Below are positions 18,428 through 28,435 of a DNA stretch of 39,896 nt, piece by piece. Made by a program: the position numbers and the translations under genes. Origin of the DNA: Veillonella montpellierensis DSM 17217 (GTDB lineage: Bacteria; Bacillota; Negativicutes; Veillonellales; Veillonellaceae). The stretch is from assembly GCF_000426745.1 (NCBI RefSeq), contig NZ_AUFY01000014.1, positions 1 to 39,896 of the forward strand. Reading direction: 5' to 3'. The notes under the pieces were generated by a model, which was not told the DNA's origin, searched no databases, and saw only the letters and a list, made by a program, of their open reading frames with translations. The first letter of the stretch is position 1. Every line of letters starts with the position of its first letter.

Positions 18428-20254
18428 CTACGATTGTTTATTCGTATATTCACTAATCGCTTGCAAAAATAGGGTACCATATTTTTTTAATTTAGCCTCT
18501 CCTACACCTTTAATGGCAAAAAATTCTGCTAAGGTGGTCGGCTTTTTAGCCGTTACATCAATGAGTACCGTATCGGGAAAAATTAAATACGGTGGTATAC
18601 CTGCCTGTTGTGCCAACTGTTGCCGAAATCTACGAAGATGTTCAAACAATCCCGCACTGGATCGCTTTTTCTGTCCGTAGTAAATGCTACTCATTCTACC
18701 GTTTTTACCCTGCAACGGTGCCGTAACTTGTTGTTGTACTTCTTCAACTTCTCTATGACCACATAGCACGTCTTCTGCCGCCGCCGTTACACTTAAAATA
18801 GGATATTTCCCTACAGAACTACGAATATACCCTGATGCTATAAACTGTCTAATCAGCGCCAAAACATCTTTACTATCCATGGTTCGTAACGTGCCAAAAG
18901 CGGGCAATCGATCAAATCCTGCACGCCTAATCCGATCGTTTCTAACACCACACACAATATTCGCAATCATCGTCGCCCCAAAGCGTTCTTCCGTAGCCAC
19001 GATGGCATGAAAGATTGCTTTCGCCTCAGTGGTTAAATTTTTCGTACCATGCTTAGACCTACAACTACTGCAATTATCACAGCGATTCCAAACCACTTGT
19101 TCCCCAAAGTATTGCAACATGTATTTCCGCAAACAAGTACTAGAAAAACAATAATCAATCATAGCTTGCAAGCGCTTCAACTCAATATGCTGTCTCTGTG
19201 TATCTTGAATTGACTGATCAATCAAATACCGATGAATCATTACATCACGGCCACTATACAACAACACGCATTCTGCTGGTGCTCCATCTCGTCCTGCACG
19301 GCCAGCCTCTTGATAATAACTTTCCATGTTGCGTGGCATTTGGTAATGTAACACATATCGCACGTTACTTTTATCAATGCCCATGCCAAATGCATTCGTC
19401 GCCACCATGACTTGAATTTTTTCATACGCATACTTATCCTGTTGTTCCTTGCGCACTTCATCCGATAGGCCACCATGATAATACCCTGCAGATATGCCTT
19501 GCTTTACCAAACTTTCATACACCTGTTCCACATCCTTGCGGGTAGAACAATAAATGATACCTGATTCTTGGTCATGGCATGTCACATAGTCAAGAATATA
19601 GTTCATCCGCTGATTTGTATGCACCACGTGAAAGGATAAATTAGGCCGATCAAAACCAGTGACATACACATTCGCTGTTTCTAGCCCCAAAGAGGTCTTA
19701 ATATCCATTTCTACTTCTTTTGTGGCCGTCGCTGTGAAAGCCCCCACCACAGGCCTTTGTGCTAAGGTCTTTAAAAAAGCACCAATCGCTCGGTAAGCGG
19801 GACGAAAGTCATGTCCCCACTGCGATACACAATGTGCTTCATCCACAATTACTTGAGAAATCGGTAAGGTACGCAAAATCTGACAGAAGGTATCCGATCC
19901 TAAACGCTCTGGCGCCAAGTACACAAGCTTAGTATGACCTCTGCGTATATCATACATACAGCGATTAAACGCTTCCCGTGTTAAAGTGCTATTAATAAAT
20001 GCTGCTGGCACTTGCTGTTCCCGCAAGCCATCCACCTGATCTTGCATCAATGATATAAGTGGCGAAAAGACGAGTGTTAATCCTTCTTTAACCATTGCTG
20101 GTACTTGAAAGCAAATAGACTTGCCTGCACCGGTGGGCATAATGGCCAGGCAATCTTGTCCTTCTAACAATGACGTAACTGGTGCTTCTTGCGCCGCTCG
20201 AAACGAAGGATAGCCAAAGTAGGTTTTCAATATTTGTATCGCCTCTTGTCGCAT
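18428..20254 (-). CDS. recQ: ATP-dependent DNA helicase RecQ
   Basis: A 3'-5' DNA helicase of recombination and replication restart. 608 residues. Motif I PTGAGKS is at 40-46 and motif II DEAH at 138-141, followed by [11 protein letters not shown], the RecQ aromatic-rich loop. Then come motif V/VI text N-A-F-G-M-G-I-D and [10 protein letters not shown], the zinc-binding cysteines of the RQC region (C-L-R-K-Y then C-D-N-C-S-S-C), and a C-terminal HRDC domain (about 525-605, [14 protein letters not shown]). Start supported by AAAGG upstream. It stands alone, divergent from putP. Confidence 0.97.
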   Translation of the reverse strand: MRQEAIQILKTYFGYPSFRAAQEAPVTSLLEGQDCLAIMPTGAGKSICFQVPAMVKEGLTLVFSPLISLMQDQVDGLREQQVPAAFINSTLTREAFNRCMYDIRRGHTKLVYLAPERLGSDTFCQILRTLPISQVIVDEAHCVSQWGHDFRPAYRAIGAFLKTLAQRPVVGAFTATATKEVEMDIKTSLGLETANVYVTGFDRPNLSFHVVHTNQRMNYILDYVTCHDQESGIIYCSTRKDVEQVYESLVKQGISAGYYHGGLSDEVRKEQQDKYAYEKIQVMVATNAFGMGIDKSNVRYVLHYQMPRNMESYYQEAGRAGRDGAPAECVLLYSGRDVMIHRYLIDQSIQDTQRQHIELKRLQAMIDYCFSSTCLRKYMLQYFGEQVVWNRCDNCSSCRSKHGTKNLTTEAKAIFHAIVATEERFGATMIANIVCGVRNDRIRRAGFDRLPAFGTLRTMDSKDVLALIRQFIASGYIRSSVGKYPILSVTAAAEDVLCGHREVEEVQQQVTAPLQGKNGRMSSIYYGQKKRSSAGLFEHLRRFRQQLAQQAGIPPYLIFPDTVLIDVTAKKPTTLAEFFAIKGVGEAKLKKYGTLFLQAISEYTNKQS

Positions 20255-20469
20255 GCATGACCAACCTTTCTATCTAACCTATCCATCCACAAAGATGATG
20301 GCAAACCGTATCAAACGTAGGAGTGCACCTATGTCCTACAATAATTATATTGTATCATAAAACAAAATAATTGCGGCAGGGAATATTATTTTTCATAATT
20401 CAGTATTAGTATTTATTCCATTTATGGTAAAATATAAGAATACGTTGTATAAGGAGGGTTCTATATTTT

Positions 20470-21951
20470 ATGGATAACAATATATTAGTGATTATAGCCT
20501 TTGCCATCTATTTAGGCCTAATGATGGGGATTGGCGTGTTCTATTATCGGCGCTCCCAAGGGTTGGGCGATTATATTCTTGGTGGTCGCCAACTAGGTCC
20601 CTGGATCACTTCTATGAGTGCAGAAGCGTCCGACATGAGTGGATGGATGCTCATGGGCTTACCAGGCTTTGCCTATGCTACAGGATTATCTGGTATCTGG
20701 ATTGCCTTAGGTCTAGCCGGAGGCACATGGCTTAACTGGGCCTTTGTATCAAAGCGATTGCGCAATCATACAGAAGCTGCTAACAACAGTCTAACCATGC
20801 CTGATTATTTTAAAAATCGATTTCATGATACGTCGAATATACTTCCCATCGTGTCAGCTTTATTCATTTTAATATTTTTCTTAATCTATACTTCCTCTGG
20901 ATTTGTAGCGGGGGGCAAATTATTTACCACTATTTTTGGCTTGGATTATACCTCGTCACTACTTATCACTGCAGGTGTCGTTGTATTCTATACATTCTTA
21001 GGCGGATTTCTAGCCGTATCATGCACCGACTTTATCCAAGGTATGATGATGTTCTTTGCCATTCTGTTAGTGCCTATCACTGCAACTATCGCTATGGGTG
21101 GTCCCGTTGATACAGCCCACCTCATTGCCACCGAATTTCCCGAAGGTCTTAGTATACTAGGTCCTCACACTGATACGCTTCCCCTCTGTATCACCATTCT
21201 TTCATCTTTGGCCTGGGGACTAGGCTATTTTGGACAACCTCATATTCTAGTACGATTTATGGCCATTTCCGATGCTAAAGAATTAAAAAAAGCAACCCAC
21301 ATTGCTATGACTTGGGTCATCATTTCACTCACTGCAGCCGTGCTAGTCGGTTTAGTCGGTCATGTCTATTTACCACACGCCCTTAGTGGCGCCCAATCGG
21401 AAACGGTATTTCTCGTAATGACGAGAAATTTATTTTCTCCTTTCGTAGGTGGTTTAATTTTATCCGCCGTCTTAGCCGCTATCATGAGTACATCCTCGGC
21501 ACAACTATTGGTTACATCGTCTGCTATTTCTCACGATTTATATCGCAATTTAATTCACAAATCTGCCTCTGAAAGAGAGTTACTACTAGTAAGTCGTATT
21601 AGCGTATTGCTCATCGCTCTTATCGCCTTATACCTTGCCTTAAATCCTAATAGCTATATTTTAACCATGGTTGCCTATGCGTGGGCAGGTTTTGGTGCCG
21701 CCTTTGGCCCTAGTATTCTAATTTCATTATTTTGGCGTCGCATGACTCGTCTAGGTTGTATTGCTGGCATCATCGTAGGTGGCGTAACCGTATTGATTTG
21801 GAAACAGTTCGAATTATTTGGACTCTATGAAATCGTTCCTGGTTTTATTTTCTCATCCATCGCAATTTATATCGTCAGCCTCTTAGATACACCACCATCT
21901 ACAGCCATTACTAATGATTTTGACAAAGCCCAAGAAATGCATATACTATAA
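20470..21951 (+). CDS. putP: sodium/proline symporter PutP
   Basis: A 493-residue sodium:solute symporter with about 13 membrane segments. The N-terminal text GGRQLGPWITSMSAEASDMSGW is the PutP signature around the Na+ and proline site, and the length matches E. coli PutP (502). It imports proline with Na+. Ribosome binding site AAGGAGGG lies about 12 bases upstream of the ATG. It is the only plus-strand gene in the middle of the window and is divergent from recQ. The promoter is not clear (candidate -10 TATAAG near 20433, weak -35). No putA is present. Confidence 0.93.
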   Translation: MDNNILVIIAFAIYLGLMMGIGVFYYRRSQGLGDYILGGRQLGPWITSMSAEASDMSGWMLMGLPGFAYATGLSGIWIALGLAGGTWLNWAFVSKRLRNHTEAANNSLTMPDYFKNRFHDTSNILPIVSALFILIFFLIYTSSGFVAGGKLFTTIFGLDYTSSLLITAGVVVFYTFLGGFLAVSCTDFIQGMMMFFAILLVPITATIAMGGPVDTAHLIATEFPEGLSILGPHTDTLPLCITILSSLAWGLGYFGQPHILVRFMAISDAKELKKATHIAMTWVIISLTAAVLVGLVGHVYLPHALSGAQSETVFLVMTRNLFSPFVGGLILSAVLAAIMSTSSAQLLVTSSAISHDLYRNLIHKSASERELLLVSRISVLLIALIALYLALNPNSYILTMVAYAWAGFGAAFGPSILISLFWRRMTRLGCIAGIIVGGVTVLIWKQFELFGLYEIVPGFIFSSIAIYIVSLLDTPPSTAITNDFDKAQEMHIL

Positions 21952-21960
21952 TCACATTTT

Positions 21961-22043
21961 TGATACCAATCGCGATGCATCACGCAGCAATCGTCCACGT
22001 GTTCCAAGAAGGACAAATCTTTATACAAATCACAATGCATCAC
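21961..22043. repeat. two short direct repeats, exactly 60 bases apart
   Basis: The 23-base stretches at 21961-21983 and 22021-22043 match at 18-19 positions (shared core ATGCATCAC). They lie directly after the putP stop codon. A reading frame over them (21914-22216) has no ribosome binding site and overlaps putP, so I do not call a gene. The rest of the 635-base gap to 22586 contains only the two terminators listed. Confidence 0.4.
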
Positions 22044-22391
22044 AACACTCTAATCAAAACACTGCTATCATCACATACCTTAGCCCTACTATTCTCATCC
22101 ATAGTCTAAAGAAAACTCGTCATGCTAGTAATACTGTAACTTTTACTAGAGCCTATCCGTTTAAACTGAGCAACGTATATGAATGTACTATCATGCTCTA
22201 CATACATCTACGTTGATGAATAGCCATCACTACTGTTAAACATTTTAAATTCTATCCATACTGCCAATAAAAGTGCTACTACGATGCCGTAACATCTATC
22301 TTCTTAGTCCCTGGCATCACTGAAAAGTGCCTAAGGACTCCCTTTCCCTATACGACTTTGAACGCTACAAATTCATCAGTAAAACATAAAT

Positions 22392-22440
22392 AAACGACCA
22401 AGGCTTTCCCTCTTCACAAGATGACAAACCTTGGTCGTTT
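22392..22440 (+). terminator. probable terminator downstream of putP
   Basis: A perfect 12-base inverted repeat, AAACGACCAAGG (22392-22403) and CCTTGGTCGTTT (22429-22440), followed by T and a CATAT-rich text. It lies 440 bases after the putP stop, so the putP message would have a long untranslated tail unless another end exists. The loop is 25 bases. Confidence 0.55.
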
Positions 22441-22517
22441 TCATATAAAATAGCTATGTCATAATAACGATATGGTCAATACTATTACTCCTAGCATCAT
22501 AGTAACGCGTATAACTA

Positions 22518-22563
22518 AAAAGGCTGTAATACAATGTACACATACATTATATTACAGCCTTTT
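22518..22563 (-). terminator. terminator of the ABC importer operon
   Basis: A 14-base inverted repeat (22518-22531 with 22550-22563, containing GGCTGTAAT/ATTACAGCC) is continued inward by AATGTA/TACATT, giving a nearly perfect 46-base hairpin with A and T runs at both feet. On the minus strand it lies 24 bases after the ATPase stop codon. It could also work for transcripts from the left. Confidence 0.85.
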
Positions 22564-22586
22564 CTTATGCTTGTATAACGATACAA

Positions 22587-24479
22587 TTACACAGCCGCCT
22601 GTATATCATTTGAATAGGGTGTCAAAATAGAGGATAATAGAGTTTTCGTATATTCATGTTCAGGATGGTCAAATACTTCATCTGCCGTTCCACTTTCCAC
22701 AATGTGACCATTATACATAACAATCACGCGATCACTAATATAGCGAACGATAGATAAATCATGCGCGATGAACAACATGGAAAAATGGCGTTTTTTCTGT
22801 AAATCTAACAACAAATTAATAATTTGTGCTTGAATAGAAACATCTAAGGATGCAATTGGCTCATCGGCAATTAACAATTTAGGCTCACATGCTAAAGCCC
22901 GTGCAATCGCCACACGTTGTCGTTGACCTCCTGACAATTCGCCAGGATACATATCTTTATGACGCGCTTCTAAACCTACATCAGCTAACAATTCATCTAA
23001 CAATCTATCGTGTTCATTGGTATCGCGATTGCTTAATGAAAGTCCTTCCCGCAAACATTCTTCAACGGTCATCCGCGGATTTAATGCCCCGTCGGAATCT
23101 TGGAAAATCAAATGGATATCTTGACGCAACTCTTGGCTTCGTTCATTCGGCGATACTGAATGGTGATTAAAATACACATCGCCACTCGTCCATGGCAATA
23201 CACCAGCAATCATACGAGCTAGCGTAGATTTACCACAACCCGATTCACCAATAATACCTACTATTTCATCTTTTTCAACGAAAAAAGAAACGTCATCTAC
23301 AGCTTGGACCTGTCGACCTGATAGCAAATGATATGTTTTTGTTATATGTTCTACTTCTAACAAAGGACCTTTCGTCGGATCATCGCAACTGCAGTCCCAC
23401 GTAACTTCCACTTTCTTCTCATCAGATACACCAGTATCGGTATGGTCATCAGATGTTTTTGCAGTTTCTCCTAGTGTAGGGATATAAGAAGGTTTTTCTA
23501 TCTTTGGTGCTCGTTCATCTAACAACCAAGTTGCCGCTTTATGTGTATCAGAAACTGAGAACATAGGCGGTTCTTCTTTATAATCAATCCCTAAGGCATA
23601 CTCATTTCTATCAGCAAACGCATCCCCTACTATAGGCAATGATAAATCTGGTGGCATGCCTGGTATAGACACAAGTCGATTTTGTTTATGATCCACCGAT
23701 GGTAAGGCCCCTAGTAATCCCCATGTATATGGATGCTCTGGGCGATAGAAAATATCTTCTACTGTACCAGTTTCTATAATGCGCCCTGCATACATAATGC
23801 CAATGCGATCAGCAATACGTGCAGCCACACCTAGGTCATGCGTTACTAAAAGAATAGCCAACTTTTCTGTTTTCGCTAATTTTTTTAACAAATCTAATAA
23901 ATGTAATTGTACGGTTACATCAAGTGCCGTAGTCGGTTCATCAGCCAATAGAATAGATGGTTTCGTTGCTAATGCAATCGCTAAGGTAATTCGCTGTTGT
24001 TGTCCTCCAGAAAAAGTACTAGGCATCATAGGCAACCGTTCCTGCCCATTACTAATACCTACTAATTCCAATAAATCTGCTGCTCGCTTATTAAGTTCTT
24101 CTTCTGACTCAGTAGGATACATGCGTTCTAACGCTTCTCTCATCTGCTTTCCTACAGATAAAACGGGATTTAATGTACTCAAAGGATTTTGGAATACCAT
24201 GCCCACATCAACCATTCTAATATCACGCATTTGCGCATCAGTAAATGGTACCACATCCTTTCCTTTTACATAAATAGCCCCTTTAGTAATCGACGCATAT
24301 TCTGGCAATAACTTAACTACCGATCGACACAATGTGGATTTACCACAGCCCGATTCGCCAACTAGCGCCATAATTTCACCTGCCTGTAAGGATAATGATA
24401 CATCTCTTACAGCATGCACTTCGCCTTGTTCAGTATGAAATGTCAGCGATAATGATTGTATATCTAACACCGTTTCCAT
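22587..24479 (-). CDS. peptide/nickel-family ABC importer, fused double ATPase
   Basis: Two complete ATPase domains in one 630-residue chain, equivalent to DppD+DppF or OppD+OppF. Domain 1 has Walker A GESGCGKST (41-49), signature FSGGQ (156-160) and Walker B LLADEP (177-182). Domain 2 begins near 378 and has the same Walker A, signature LSGGQRQR and Walker B LLIADEP. The region after domain 1 normally carries four cysteines (a G-C-x-F-x-x-R-C-x-Y-A pattern, later a fourth). Here G285-D286-x-F288-x-x-R291-N292-x-Y294-A295 is kept, but the cysteine places hold D286, N292, D299 and T317. It is the last gene of the importer operon, 143 bases after the binding protein, behind an intercistronic hairpin. 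Confidence 0.93.
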   Translation of the reverse strand: METVLDIQSLSLTFHTEQGEVHAVRDVSLSLQAGEIMALVGESGCGKSTLCRSVVKLLPEYASITKGAIYVKGKDVVPFTDAQMRDIRMVDVGMVFQNPLSTLNPVLSVGKQMREALERMYPTESEEELNKRAADLLELVGISNGQERLPMMPSTFSGGQQQRITLAIALATKPSILLADEPTTALDVTVQLHLLDLLKKLAKTEKLAILLVTHDLGVAARIADRIGIMYAGRIIETGTVEDIFYRPEHPYTWGLLGALPSVDHKQNRLVSIPGMPPDLSLPIVGDAFADRNEYALGIDYKEEPPMFSVSDTHKAATWLLDERAPKIEKPSYIPTLGETAKTSDDHTDTGVSDEKKVEVTWDCSCDDPTKGPLLEVEHITKTYHLLSGRQVQAVDDVSFFVEKDEIVGIIGESGCGKSTLARMIAGVLPWTSGDVYFNHHSVSPNERSQELRQDIHLIFQDSDGALNPRMTVEECLREGLSLSNRDTNEHDRLLDELLADVGLEARHKDMYPGELSGGQRQRVAIARALACEPKLLIADEPIASLDVSIQAQIINLLLDLQKKRHFSMLFIAHDLSIVRYISDRVIVMYNGHIVESGTADEVFDHPEHEYTKTLLSSILTPYSNDIQAAV

Positions 24480-24527
24480 TGATTAACTCCACTCTATCTA
24501 TGCCACTTATCACATATATCCATAATA

Positions 24528-24587
24528 GAGTGCGGATACCAACATGAGCTATTTTAAGACTAGCTCTATTGCTGATATCCGCCACTC
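24528..24587 (-). repeat. intercistronic stem-loop between binding protein and ATPase genes
   Basis: GAGTGCGGATA (24528-24538) pairs with TATCCGCcACTC (24576-24587), and an inner GAGCTA/TAGCTC stem closes the middle. No T-run follows. Such hairpins often stabilise the upstream part of the message, giving more binding protein than ATPase. Confidence 0.55.
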
Positions 24588-24622
24588 GCTAAATGCTATA
24601 AATCACACATATTTATATACTA

Positions 24623-26191
24623 TTATTTAATATCCCAGTCTTCAATATTCCAGAACACACCTGCTGCATGGTGACCAAGTATTGTATCTGTTGTTGGACC
24701 AGTAATTTTGTTGGTTCCTACATAGTTACCATGTAAGTATGCTAACATGATGAAAGCTGGATCTTCGTTCCAAGCTTTTTGGAATTCATTGTAAGCTTCT
24801 TTACGTACATTAACATCATATGTGCCACGAGCTTTAGCCAATGCTGCATCAACAGCAGGGTTGCTATAAGCAGTGTAGTTAGCACTTGCTTTTGTTACGA
24901 AGAAGTCGTATGTACCTTGGTCTGGATCAAATGGAGCTGCTTGACCAATTACTAAGGATTGCAATTCTTTCCATTTAAATTTAGGTACAATGTCAACTTT
25001 CATATCTACACCCAATTTTTTGAATTGAGCAGATACTAATTTAGCCATATCAACACGTTCAACTTCGAAATCACGAGCTTCTACAGAGAAGGATAATTTT
25101 TCGCCATTCTTTTCGTAGATGCCATCAGAACCAAGAGTCCATCCTAATTCTGCCATTTTTTGTTTGAATAATTCAGGATTATATTCGCGTTTATCTACAG
25201 ATTCTAAGTTATATTCTTTATTCATTTGTAATGGACTATAAGCAGGTGTACCTTCACCTTCAAGTACGCTGTCTACAATCGCTTGTTTATCAATTGCGTA
25301 CCCTAACACTGGCAATAATGCTTTATGATCTGGATTTTGCCAGAATGGGTTTTTATAGCTAACACCGATAGCACGGAAGTCGGCTGTTTTGAAATCAAAT
25401 ACGGTAAAGTCTTTATTATCGCGGAATGCTTTTGCATCTTTAGCATTTAATAAAGCGAAATCAATGCCGCCAGATTTTAACTGAGCTGCTTTAGCGTTTT
25501 CATTTGGAATAATTTTGCAAACAATTTTTTCGATATTAGGTTTTTTACCATAATAAGCATCGTTTCTTGTTAATACAATGGATTGACCTTTATCCCAGCT
25601 TACAAATTTGTAACGACCAGTACCTACAGGATTTTGGTTGAATCCATCATTCATAATATCTTTACCAGCTAATAGATGTTCTGGCAAGATACCAATTGCC
25701 AAGTTGTCTAACATAGCTGCATTTGGTTTGCTCAATACAATTTTAACTGTATGATCATCTACTACAACTACATCTTTAATATCTTTATAACTATCTGTTG
25801 TTTCAGATTCTAGATCTTTATTATTGCGTAATTGATCCAATGTGAATTTTACATCTTTCGCAGTGAATGGTTTTCCATCATGCCAAGTTACATTATCACG
25901 TAAATGGAATGTGTATGTTAATGTGGCTTCATCAAATTCATATTTCGATGCTAAGTCACATACTGCATTACCTTTTCCATCATGTTTCATAAGTCCTGAG
26001 AAAATTAATGATGGTAATTCATCATGCGTATTTAAAATCGCATTCAATGTTTTGTAATCGGAACTAGCAAATGTTAGTGTTTTTTCTGCACTACCACTTT
26101 TTTCTGTTCCACAACCAGTGACAGCTACCAAACAGGCTAATGCCATCACAACCGCCATAGCATAGACTAAAAAGTGTTTTAATCTCTTCAT
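24623..26191 (-). CDS. ABC importer substrate-binding lipoprotein (family 5: peptide/nickel type)
   Basis: A 522-residue extracellular binding protein of the SBP family 5. It has a hydrophobic signal peptide with lipobox V-T-G-C and lipidated C27, so it is anchored to the outer face of the cytoplasmic membrane. Family text L-T-Y-T-F-H-L-R-D-N-V-T-W-H-D-G-K-P-F-T-A-x-D-V-x-F-T is present. Members bind peptides, nickel or other metal complexes, haem or opines; I cannot read the ligand from sequence. The Fur-like site at the operon promoter suggests a metal-linked cargo. Ribosome binding site AGGAGG lies five bases upstream. Confidence 0.92.
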   Translation of the reverse strand: MKRLKHFLVYAMAVVMALACLVAVTGCGTEKSGSAEKTLTFASSDYKTLNAILNTHDELPSLIFSGLMKHDGKGNAVCDLASKYEFDEATLTYTFHLRDNVTWHDGKPFTAKDVKFTLDQLRNNKDLESETTDSYKDIKDVVVVDDHTVKIVLSKPNAAMLDNLAIGILPEHLLAGKDIMNDGFNQNPVGTGRYKFVSWDKGQSIVLTRNDAYYGKKPNIEKIVCKIIPNENAKAAQLKSGGIDFALLNAKDAKAFRDNKDFTVFDFKTADFRAIGVSYKNPFWQNPDHKALLPVLGYAIDKQAIVDSVLEGEGTPAYSPLQMNKEYNLESVDKREYNPELFKQKMAELGWTLGSDGIYEKNGEKLSFSVEARDFEVERVDMAKLVSAQFKKLGVDMKVDIVPKFKWKELQSLVIGQAAPFDPDQGTYDFFVTKASANYTAYSNPAVDAALAKARGTYDVNVRKEAYNEFQKAWNEDPAFIMLAYLHGNYVGTNKITGPTTDTILGHHAAGVFWNIEDWDIK

Positions 26192-26233
26192 GACAACCTC
26201 CTATACTTACTATAAATACATGCATCAAAAAAT

Positions 26234-27139
26234 CTATAAATAACTGCTTCCACGATTAATTTCGCGGCGCAAACGATGCCCAATGTTGGTAATACAAACT
26301 AGTGTAACCACTAGAAATACACCAGGTACTAAAATAACCCACCAAGAATTTGTCAACAATGCTCTCGATGCTAGCGATAACATAGTACCTAACGATACTA
26401 TTTCTGTAGGTAATCCTAATCCTAAGAAACTCAATGTAGCTTCCATCGTCATAGAAACACCTATGGAAGAAACAATCACAAATAAAATAGGGGATAAAAA
26501 GTTGGGTAACAAATGATACCATAAGACATGGAAAAATCTAGCCCCCATCATAGTCGCAGATAGTACATAATCACTATTGCGAATTTGTCGTACTTCAGTT
26601 CTAACAAACCTAGATAAATTCATCCAATTAGTAACGCCAATAATAATTGATAAAGAGATAATGCCTGTACCATTTACCATTCCCAACAATAATAGTTGTA
26701 ACAATAAGCATGGAATACTGCACAAGATTTCTGCTAATCGCATAAAGAATGCATCAAATTTAGCAGGTGCTAAACCACTGATACAACCATATACAATGCC
26801 GATAATAGTTGATACAGCAGCAGCTAACAAACCGATGATAATGGATATTCTGCCACCATACCATAATACAGAGTAAATATCACGCCCCATGCTATCTGTA
26901 CCAAAATAAAATTCTCCATCAGGCGGTTGATTTAAATTCGATGAATAAAATTCTGTAGGATTATGATTTGCCAGTAAAGGAGCAAAAATACAACCTAAAA
27001 TAATCAACAGTAACAAAAAACTGGAAATTTTTGGAATTTTATTGAAAGCTCTGCGCCAGGTGGGAACCAATGTTACAGTCGGTTTTGGGCGATGTCCACT
27101 ACCTACAATGGTGAATAAATCATCCTGAGGTGTACTCAT
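26234..27139 (-). CDS. peptide/nickel-family ABC importer permease (DppC/OppC/NikC type)
   Basis: A 301-residue inner-membrane permease with an N-terminal cytoplasmic stretch, one N-terminal membrane segment and a five-segment core. Y-F-G-T-D-S-M-G-R-D-I-Y-S is the DppC-type signature, and the ATPase-coupling EAA-like loop lies near M-M-G-A-R-F-F-H-V-L-W-Y-H-L-L-P-N. The ATG overlaps the stop codon of the DppB-type gene by four bases (ATGA) and has its own GAGGAGG. It precedes the binding-protein gene by 42 bases. Confidence 0.92.
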   Translation of the reverse strand: MSTPQDDLFTIVGSGHRPKPTVTLVPTWRRAFNKIPKISSFLLLLIILGCIFAPLLANHNPTEFYSSNLNQPPDGEFYFGTDSMGRDIYSVLWYGGRISIIIGLLAAAVSTIIGIVYGCISGLAPAKFDAFFMRLAEILCSIPCLLLQLLLLGMVNGTGIISLSIIIGVTNWMNLSRFVRTEVRQIRNSDYVLSATMMGARFFHVLWYHLLPNFLSPILFVIVSSIGVSMTMEATLSFLGLGLPTEIVSLGTMLSLASRALLTNSWWVILVPGVFLVVTLVCITNIGHRLRREINRGSSYL

Positions 27140-28119
27140 TGTCCAACCTCCTCTCGATCCTTCATCCGATAATCTACTTGTTCACTAATGCCTTGTGCTA
27201 TATAGCTAGAGCCAATAACCACAGCACCAGTAATTAATACAATAATCATTAATAAGTTGTAATCATGCAGCTTAGCACTTTCCACGGCTAAGTTGCCTAA
27301 GCCAGGATATGCAAAAACGGCTTCTACTACATAGGACCCACCAATGATATGGTTCGTACCGATTGCCATAACGCTAAAAATGGTAGGTGCTATATTTCTA
27401 AGACAGTGCTTTACTAAAATAGCAAACGAGCTAAGGCCTTTCATTTTAGCTAACAATACATAATCTTTTCTGGTTTCGTCTAATAGTTTATTGCGTATCA
27501 TATACGCATAGTACCACACATGAGCGATTAACATAACAATAACCGGCAACACTATATGTCGTAGTCGATCAACCCAATCATTCGCATTACCAGGCTCATA
27601 AGCACCACTACCAGGCAACCATCCTAAGTTAACATTAAACACAAGGATGAGTAATAAAGCGACCCAGAATGTAGGCAAATAAAATACCAACGTACCTACT
27701 TGAGAAATCAATTTATCAATCCAGCGATCTTCATAGTACACACAGATAACCGCCAACAGAATGGCCAAAGTAAATGTGAGCACATACGAAATGACACCTA
27801 ATATAACCGTATTAATAAAAAAGCCACCTAACACAGCACTGACAGGCGTTCTATATTTTAAAGAAAATCCCATATCCCCATGGAATAATCGATTCATCCA
27901 TTCTACATACTGTGTTACTAATGAGCCGTCTAATCCCAATTGATGTCTTGCTGCAATCATTTGAGCTTCTGTCATATGATCAAATCGTTCACCATAATAG
28001 GCTTGCAATGGATCCCCTGGTGAGTACGATACAGCCCAAAATACAACGACCGATAACACAAAAAGTGATAGAAGATACACTAAAAAATTTTTACTTATTC
28101 TTTTATATGACAAATGCAT
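27136..28119 (-). CDS. peptide/nickel-family ABC importer permease (DppB/OppB/NikB type)
   Basis: A 327-residue permease with six membrane segments. The N-terminal P-G-D-P-L-Q-A-Y-Y-G and the loop text M-K-G-L-S-S-F-A-I-L-V-K-H-C-L-R-N are typical for the DppB type. First gene of the four-gene importer operon (permease, permease, binding lipoprotein, fused ATPase). Start ATG with AAGGAG upstream. The promoter and Fur-like site lie 40-85 bases upstream. Confidence 0.92.
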   Translation of the reverse strand: MHLSYKRISKNFLVYLLSLFVLSVVVFWAVSYSPGDPLQAYYGERFDHMTEAQMIAARHQLGLDGSLVTQYVEWMNRLFHGDMGFSLKYRTPVSAVLGGFFINTVILGVISYVLTFTLAILLAVICVYYEDRWIDKLISQVGTLVFYLPTFWVALLLILVFNVNLGWLPGSGAYEPGNANDWVDRLRHIVLPVIVMLIAHVWYYAYMIRNKLLDETRKDYVLLAKMKGLSSFAILVKHCLRNIAPTIFSVMAIGTNHIIGGSYVVEAVFAYPGLGNLAVESAKLHDYNLLMIIVLITGAVVIGSSYIAQGISEQVDYRMKDREEVGQ

Positions 28120-28158
28120 GATTCTGCTCCTTGTTCATAATCTATACTATATAGATAG

Positions 28159-28185
28159 ATTATACTTTATTTTCTTGATTGTCAA
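28159..28185 (-). promoter_or_regulatory. promoter of the ABC importer operon
   Basis: Minus strand: perfect -35 TTGACA (28180-28185) and perfect -10 TATAAT (28159-28164), but separated by only 15 bases, two fewer than ideal. A short spacer can make a promoter weak or activator-dependent. The next gene starts 40 bases downstream of the -10. Confidence 0.6.
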
Positions 28186-28202
28186 TAATGATATTCATTT
28201 TC
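28184..28202. promoter_or_regulatory. Fur-box-like operator at the importer promoter
   Basis: AATAATGATATTCATTTTC matches the 19-base classical Fur consensus GATAATGATAATCATTATC at 16 positions (mismatches at 1, 11 and 17). It overlaps the -35 hexamer by two bases, a geometry suited to repression. The match was counted by hand. Which Fur-family protein would bind is unknown: the only one in this window looks PerR-like. Confidence 0.55.
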
Positions 28203-28435
28203 ATGTATGTTCATATGTTTACTTGATATCATAAAAATTTTTCATATATATTATAATTTTTATTAACTATTCAGCTAATATATGGTTTAATCGTATTCTC
28301 TCGCTCATTTAAAATACATAATATATATTTATAATTTAGTATATTATAACCACGACTCTCATTACAAATGAAATTTTTTTTATACTTATAAGTACTTTAT
28401 ATATTAACTTTATAAATCATGTACAGATAACATAC

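Noticed and set aside
21914-22216. 100-codon plus-strand frame after putP
   Set aside because: Begins inside putP, has no ribosome binding site and covers a short repeated stretch; composition is not protein-like.
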